Positions 2,678-6,309 of a DNA stretch of 6,309 nt are shown here, piece after piece; positions within the stretch are counted from its first letter, which is position 1, and each line of letters starts with the position of its first letter. The stretch is from positions 1 through 6,309 of the forward strand of contig CAZATK010000020.1 in assembly GCA_964488085.1 (NCBI GenBank), read 5' to 3'. The notes beneath the pieces were generated by a model, which saw only the letters and a program-made list of their open reading frames with translations, did not search any database and was not told the origin of the DNA. The position numbers and the translations under genes are program-made. The DNA comes from CAZATK01 sp964488085 (GTDB lineage Bacteria; Patescibacteriota; Minisyncoccia; UBA6257; UBA11618).

Positions 2678-5113
2678 ATGGCAAAGAAGAAAGAAGAGCA
2701 TAAAGAAATTCAACAAAAAATAGAGCCCCGAGAAATAACTCAAGAATTGCAAGAGTCCTATTTGGACTATGCAATGTCAGTTATAGTTTCCCGAGCATTG
2801 CCGGATGTTAGAGATGGTTTAAAGCCCGTACAAAGAAGAATTTTATGGGCAATGTGGGAAAGTGGCATTACTGCCGCATCCAAACTAAGGAAATCCGCTT
2901 ATGTAGTTGGTGAAACAATGGGTAAATATCATCCTCATGGTGATATGTCTATTTATGATACTTTAGTGCGCATGGCGCAGGATTTTTCTTTGCGCTACCC
3001 GCTTATTATCGGCCAAGGCAACTGGGGGTCAATTGATGGCGATTCAGCGGCCGCTCAACGTTACACAGAATGCAAATTAGCGAAAATATCTGAGGAGTTG
3101 TTGCTTGATATTGAAAAAGAAACAGTTGAGTGGCAACCAACATATGATGCCAGCCGCCAAGAACCCAAATATTTTCCGGGAAAACTTCCTAATTTATTAC
3201 TAAATGGCGCAGTAGGCATCGCTGTTGGCATGGCAACTAGCATTCCTCCTCATAATTTAAATGAGATCGTTGACGCAACTGTTCATTTAATTGATAACCC
3301 TAAAGCGACCGGAGAAGACCTGATGAAATTTATTCAAGGACCCGATTTTCCAACTGGAGGAATTATTTATGATAAAAAAGCGATTATCAATGCGTATCTA
3401 ACGGGAAGAGGCGCTATTACAACGCGAGGCATCGCCGAAGTCCAGGATGATTTTATTGAAATTACCGCTATCCCCTATCAGGTGAATAAGGCGGAATTAA
3501 TTATTAAGATTGCTGAGCTAGTTAACACTAAAAAAATTGAAGAAATTCGCGATATTCGCGATGAATCCGACAAAGATGGCATGAGTATTATTGTTGAGCT
3601 TAAAAAAGATGTTTCGCCGCAAAAGGTTTTGAATGAACTTTATCAATATACAGACCTGCAGAAAAATTTTAACTTCAATTTAATTGCGCTAAAGAATGGG
3701 CTTCAGCCGCAATTAATGAACGTTTTAGATATTATACAGGCCCATGTTGACCATAGAAAAATAATGGTGCGCCGACGCGCCGAATTTGATCTTAAAAAAG
3801 CGAAGGAACGAGAACATATTTTATTGGGCTTGGCCAAAGCATTATCCATTATTGATAAAATCATAGAAACGATTAAAAAATCCGAAGACAGGCAAGATGC
3901 TTTTAATAATTTAATTAAAAAGTTTAAATTCAGCGATATTCAGGCCAATGCTATTTTAGAAATACGTTTGCAGACCCTTGCGGCTTTAGAAAAACAAAAA
4001 ATAGAGGACGAGTTAGCGGAAAAGCAAAAAGTAATTGCTGAATTAGAATTATTATTGCGTAGTCCATCAAAAATCTTAAAAATCATTAAAGATGAGTTAG
4101 AAGAATTAAAAAAGAAATATGGCGATGAAAGGAAAACCAAGGTGGTTGCTGGCGGATTAAAAGAATTCAGCGAAGCCGACCTCATCCAGCAAGAAGAAGT
4201 TATTATTTGTCTTTCTCATGGTGGCTACATAAAGCGACTCTCCCCTAACATCTTTCGCAATCAAGGACGAGGCGGTAAGGGCTTGATAGGTTCTGAAGTG
4301 GCTGAAGAAGATTTCTTAGAACAGTTTTTAACTGCTAATACTCACGATAATATTTTATTCTTTACAGAAAGAGGACGAGTTTTCCAGACAAAGGTTTGGG
4401 AAATTCCTGTGGGTTCAAGAACCGCAAAAGGCAAATCTGTACATAATTTCCTAGACATTCCGATGAACGAAAAGATTAGCGCTATTATTACTTACGCTGA
4501 TAATTCTAAGGGCTATTTGGTAATGATTACCAAAAACGGTTTGATTAAAAAAACTTCTCTAGATGATTTTGGCAATGTACGCAAGACAGGAATTATTGCC
4601 ATTACTCTTAAAAAAGATGACCAGTTGCCCTGGGTAAAACTTTCATCTGGAAATGATGATATTATTTTGACCACTTGGAAAGGACAAGCAATTCGCTTCA
4701 AAGAATCGCAAATTCGCGCCATGGGCAGACAAGCGAGCGGAGTAATTGCAATGAGATTAAAAACTGGTGATCGCGTGACATCCTTAAATGTAATCAGCAA
4801 ACAGCAAGTCAAAGAAGGCAAATTGCTGGTAGTAATGAATAAGGGTTATGGCAAACATACGGTTATTTCTCAATACAAAGTACAGAACCGTGGCGGACAA
4901 GGCATAAAAACTGCTAAAATAACAAGTAAGACCGGCGAATTAGTTTCCGCTCATTATATAGACCAACAAGAGGACCTGTTTGTTCTTTCGGCAAAGGGAC
5001 AAATAATAAGAACTGAATTGGCAAAAATAAGAACTGCCAGCCGAGCGACTCAAGGAGTTAAAATAATGAACTTAAATGCCGGTGATGTAATCATAGGCAC
5101 TATATGTCTTTAA
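2678..5113 (+). CDS. gyrA: DNA gyrase subunit A
   Basis: An 811-residue, full-length GyrA. It forms the A2B2 gyrase with GyrB (not in the window) and cuts, passes and rejoins DNA to add negative supercoils at the cost of ATP hydrolysed by GyrB. The breakage-reunion domain spans about 20-500, with VSRALPDVRDGLKPVQRR (37-54), the helix around YHPHGD (84-89), GQGNWGSIDGD (112-122) and AAAQRYTE (124-131), where R128 and Y129 are the catalytic pair. The C-terminal beta-pinwheel (about 505-811) contains the GyrA box, here QGRGGKG (529-535), and repeats of the ILFFTERGRVF, DIILTTWKGQAIRF and LFVLSAKGQIIRT type. The GyrA box favours GyrA over ParC. At the site equivalent to E. coli Ser83 it has Met (M90), with Ser at the Ala84 site and Asp94 kept at the Asp87 site. 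There is no acidic C-terminal tail. It starts two bases after the preceding gene without a Shine-Dalgarno. Confidence 0.97.
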   Translation: MAKKKEEHKEIQQKIEPREITQELQESYLDYAMSVIVSRALPDVRDGLKPVQRRILWAMWESGITAASKLRKSAYVVGETMGKYHPHGDMSIYDTLVRMAQDFSLRYPLIIGQGNWGSIDGDSAAAQRYTECKLAKISEELLLDIEKETVEWQPTYDASRQEPKYFPGKLPNLLLNGAVGIAVGMATSIPPHNLNEIVDATVHLIDNPKATGEDLMKFIQGPDFPTGGIIYDKKAIINAYLTGRGAITTRGIAEVQDDFIEITAIPYQVNKAELIIKIAELVNTKKIEEIRDIRDESDKDGMSIIVELKKDVSPQKVLNELYQYTDLQKNFNFNLIALKNGLQPQLMNVLDIIQAHVDHRKIMVRRRAEFDLKKAKEREHILLGLAKALSIIDKIIETIKKSEDRQDAFNNLIKKFKFSDIQANAILEIRLQTLAALEKQKIEDELAEKQKVIAELELLLRSPSKILKIIKDELEELKKKYGDERKTKVVAGGLKEFSEADLIQQEEVIICLSHGGYIKRLSPNIFRNQGRGGKGLIGSEVAEEDFLEQFLTANTHDNILFFTERGRVFQTKVWEIPVGSRTAKGKSVHNFLDIPMNEKISAIITYADNSKGYLVMITKNGLIKKTSLDDFGNVRKTGIIAITLKKDDQLPWVKLSSGNDDIILTTWKGQAIRFKESQIRAMGRQASGVIAMRLKTGDRVTSLNVISKQQVKEGKLLVVMNKGYGKHTVISQYKVQNRGGQGIKTAKITSKTGELVSAHYIDQQEDLFVLSAKGQIIRTELAKIRTASRATQGVKIMNLNAGDVIIGTICL

Positions 5114-6309
5114 ATAAAAATCAGTGGTGGGTTGTCGGGATAGGTCTCGCCCTATTAGTTGTAATTTTATTGCTAATTCTTGGCGTGATTCCCGGCTTAA
5201 AAAAAATAGCCAAAAGAGAAGTTAATCTGAATTTTTGGGGGTTTGATGATCGCCGTATTTGGCAAGATATCATTAGTGAATACCAAAAAGATCATCCTGA
5301 AATAAAAATTCAATATACACAAGTTCCTGTTGAAAACTATGAGAATGTTCTCTTGAATGGTTTGGCGGGCAAAGAACGGCCGGATTTTTTCATGTTTCAA
5401 CACAATTGGCTCCCTAAACATTTAAATAAAGTTACAGCGGCTGACAATAACATTATTAATATAGAACAATTAAGAGCGTTATTCCCCTCTGTAGTTGAAC
5501 AGGACTTTGCTCCGGACGGATCTGTCTACGCTCTCCCCTTATATATTGATACCCTCTCCCTTTTCTATAATAAGGATATTTTGGACAAAAAAGGCATAGC
5601 CGTTCCTCCTTCTAATTGGCTGGAGTTTCAAGAGATGGTTAGGAAACTCGGCTTTGGCAGTATTGCCATTGGCGGTTCTAATTCTAATATTGACAGGGCA
5701 ACTGATATCTTGAATTTAATTATGTTGCAGAATGGTTTAGAGATGGTTAATAAAGATTTCTCACGGGCTACTTTTGCAGTTGATGGAATTGATCCATTTC
5801 TCTTTTATACAAAATTCAGCAATCCAGAAAGTGAATATTATGTTTGGAATAAAAAACAGCCAAACTCTATTGAGTCTTTTATTCAAGGAAAATTAGCAAT
5901 GATGTTTGGCTACCGATATCATGCCCGATTCTTGCAGGAACAAAATCCATCTCTAAATTTTGCCTTGGTTCCCGCGCCGCAAAATATTATTAATAAAGTT
6001 GATTATCCTTTTTATTATGGTTTGGCCGTCTCGGCAAACAGCGTTCACGCAAAAGATGCCTGGGATTTCATTATTTTTGCCACCACCAAACCAGAAATTT
6101 CATTAAAATATTTGGAATATGTGGGTGAATTGCCGGCTTTGCGTACTTTGATTTCCCAATACGGAAATAATACAGCATTAACAGCGCGTTCTTGGCTGAA
6201 AATTGATGATTTAGCAATTGATGATATTTTTTCAGAAATGATAGAATCAGTGATGAGCGGTAATAATCCGAAATCGGCATTGAATGATGCGGAGAGAATC
6301 GTAACTCAA
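5104..6309 (+). CDS. Family 1 extracellular solute-binding protein, membrane-anchored (3' end beyond the window)
   Basis: An open frame of 402 codons with no stop in the window. Residues 8-30 form a hydrophobic N-terminal segment with no lipobox cysteine, so it is predicted to be tethered by an uncleaved signal anchor, with the domain outside. From residue 40 it follows the MalE-like family 1 pattern: VNLNFWGFDDRRIWQDIISEYQKDHPEIKI (40-69), RPDFFMFQHNWLP (92-104), the hinge signature YALPLYIDTLSLFYNKDIL (142-160) with PPSNWLEF (168-175), SFIQGKLAMMFGYRYH (258-273) and KDAWDFIIFAT (317-327). Such proteins capture sugars or other small solutes for ABC importers; no permease or ATPase is in view, so the ligand is unknown. 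The start overlaps the gyrA stop by ten bases, with a weak AGG (5095-5097) six bases upstream, so it is co-transcribed with gyrA. Confidence 0.9.
   Translation, partial: MSLNKNQWWVVGIGLALLVVILLLILGVIPGLKKIAKREVNLNFWGFDDRRIWQDIISEYQKDHPEIKIQYTQVPVENYENVLLNGLAGKERPDFFMFQHNWLPKHLNKVTAADNNIINIEQLRALFPSVVEQDFAPDGSVYALPLYIDTLSLFYNKDILDKKGIAVPPSNWLEFQEMVRKLGFGSIAIGGSNSNIDRATDILNLIMLQNGLEMVNKDFSRATFAVDGIDPFLFYTKFSNPESEYYVWNKKQPNSIESFIQGKLAMMFGYRYHARFLQEQNPSLNFALVPAPQNIINKVDYPFYYGLAVSANSVHAKDAWDFIIFATTKPEISLKYLEYVGELPALRTLISQYGNNTALTARSWLKIDDLAIDDIFSEMIESVMSGNNPKSALNDAERIVTQ

Noticed and set aside
2496..5421. Minus-strand frames at 2496-2774, 3061-3243, 3940-4185, 4513-4821 and 5197-5421
   Set aside because: All lie opposite clearly coding, conserved genes (the small membrane protein, gyrA and the solute-binding protein) and have no start signals or recognisable content.
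6071..6280. Minus-strand 69-codon frame near the window end
   Set aside because: It lies opposite the solute-binding protein, whose conserved segments continue through this region.
93..6309. Alternative genetic code (TGA read as Gly or Trp, as in Gracilibacteria and SR1)
   Set aside because: No in-frame TGA occurs inside the recognised genes and tryptophans are encoded by TGG.
1..6309. CRISPR array, insertion sequence or integrase gene
   Set aside because: No regularly spaced direct repeats, transposase or recombinase motifs are visible on either strand.

Overview
The window looks like a fragment of a small, AT-rich bacterial genome. A Candidate Phyla Radiation (Patescibacteria, Parcubacteria-like) origin is my best guess. 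The reasons are the short, tightly packed genes, the Phd/YefM-RelE type toxin-antitoxin pair with an '...RRSKPIFKIS...' antitoxin, a UlaG-like beta-lactamase-fold protein beside gyrA, and GC-rich palindromes scattered between AT-rich genes. This rests on family recall, not on a search. No in-frame TGA is seen inside the genes, so the standard bacterial code fits.

Region by region: (1) 93-560 encodes a three-helix membrane protein resembling DUF5317. (2) 573-649 is a large multi-armed palindrome that runs into the -35 box of a near-consensus promoter (649-677). That promoter drives a GC-rich (about 64%) 87-residue basic protein (729-992, 'copy A') ended by a strong terminator. (3) 1078-1538 on the minus strand is a type II toxin-antitoxin pair, convergent with copy A. 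(4) 1544-1604 is a compact divergent control region with two inverted repeats, one an 11-bp perfect operator-like repeat and the other made of the two back-to-back -35 boxes. (5) 1646-1855 encodes a second basic small protein ('copy B', 69 residues, about 46% GC) that is clearly related to copy A. (6) 1906 to the window end is a tightly overlapping operon: a beta-lactamase-fold protein that has lost its metal-binding motif, a small one-helix membrane protein, full-length DNA gyrase subunit A, and the first 402 residues of a membrane-anchored family 1 solute-binding protein that runs off the window.

The gyrA operon is housekeeping. The 561-1880 segment is accessory. The most unusual item is the A/B pair: two diverged copies of an unrecognised small basic protein, each with its own TTGACA-type promoter, good Shine-Dalgarno sequence and terminator, lying either side of a toxin-antitoxin locus. 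Their shared core (G-x-FR, C-x-SH, then a basic amphipathic helix ending RW-x-YN) suggests a nucleic-acid-binding fold, but this is inference.
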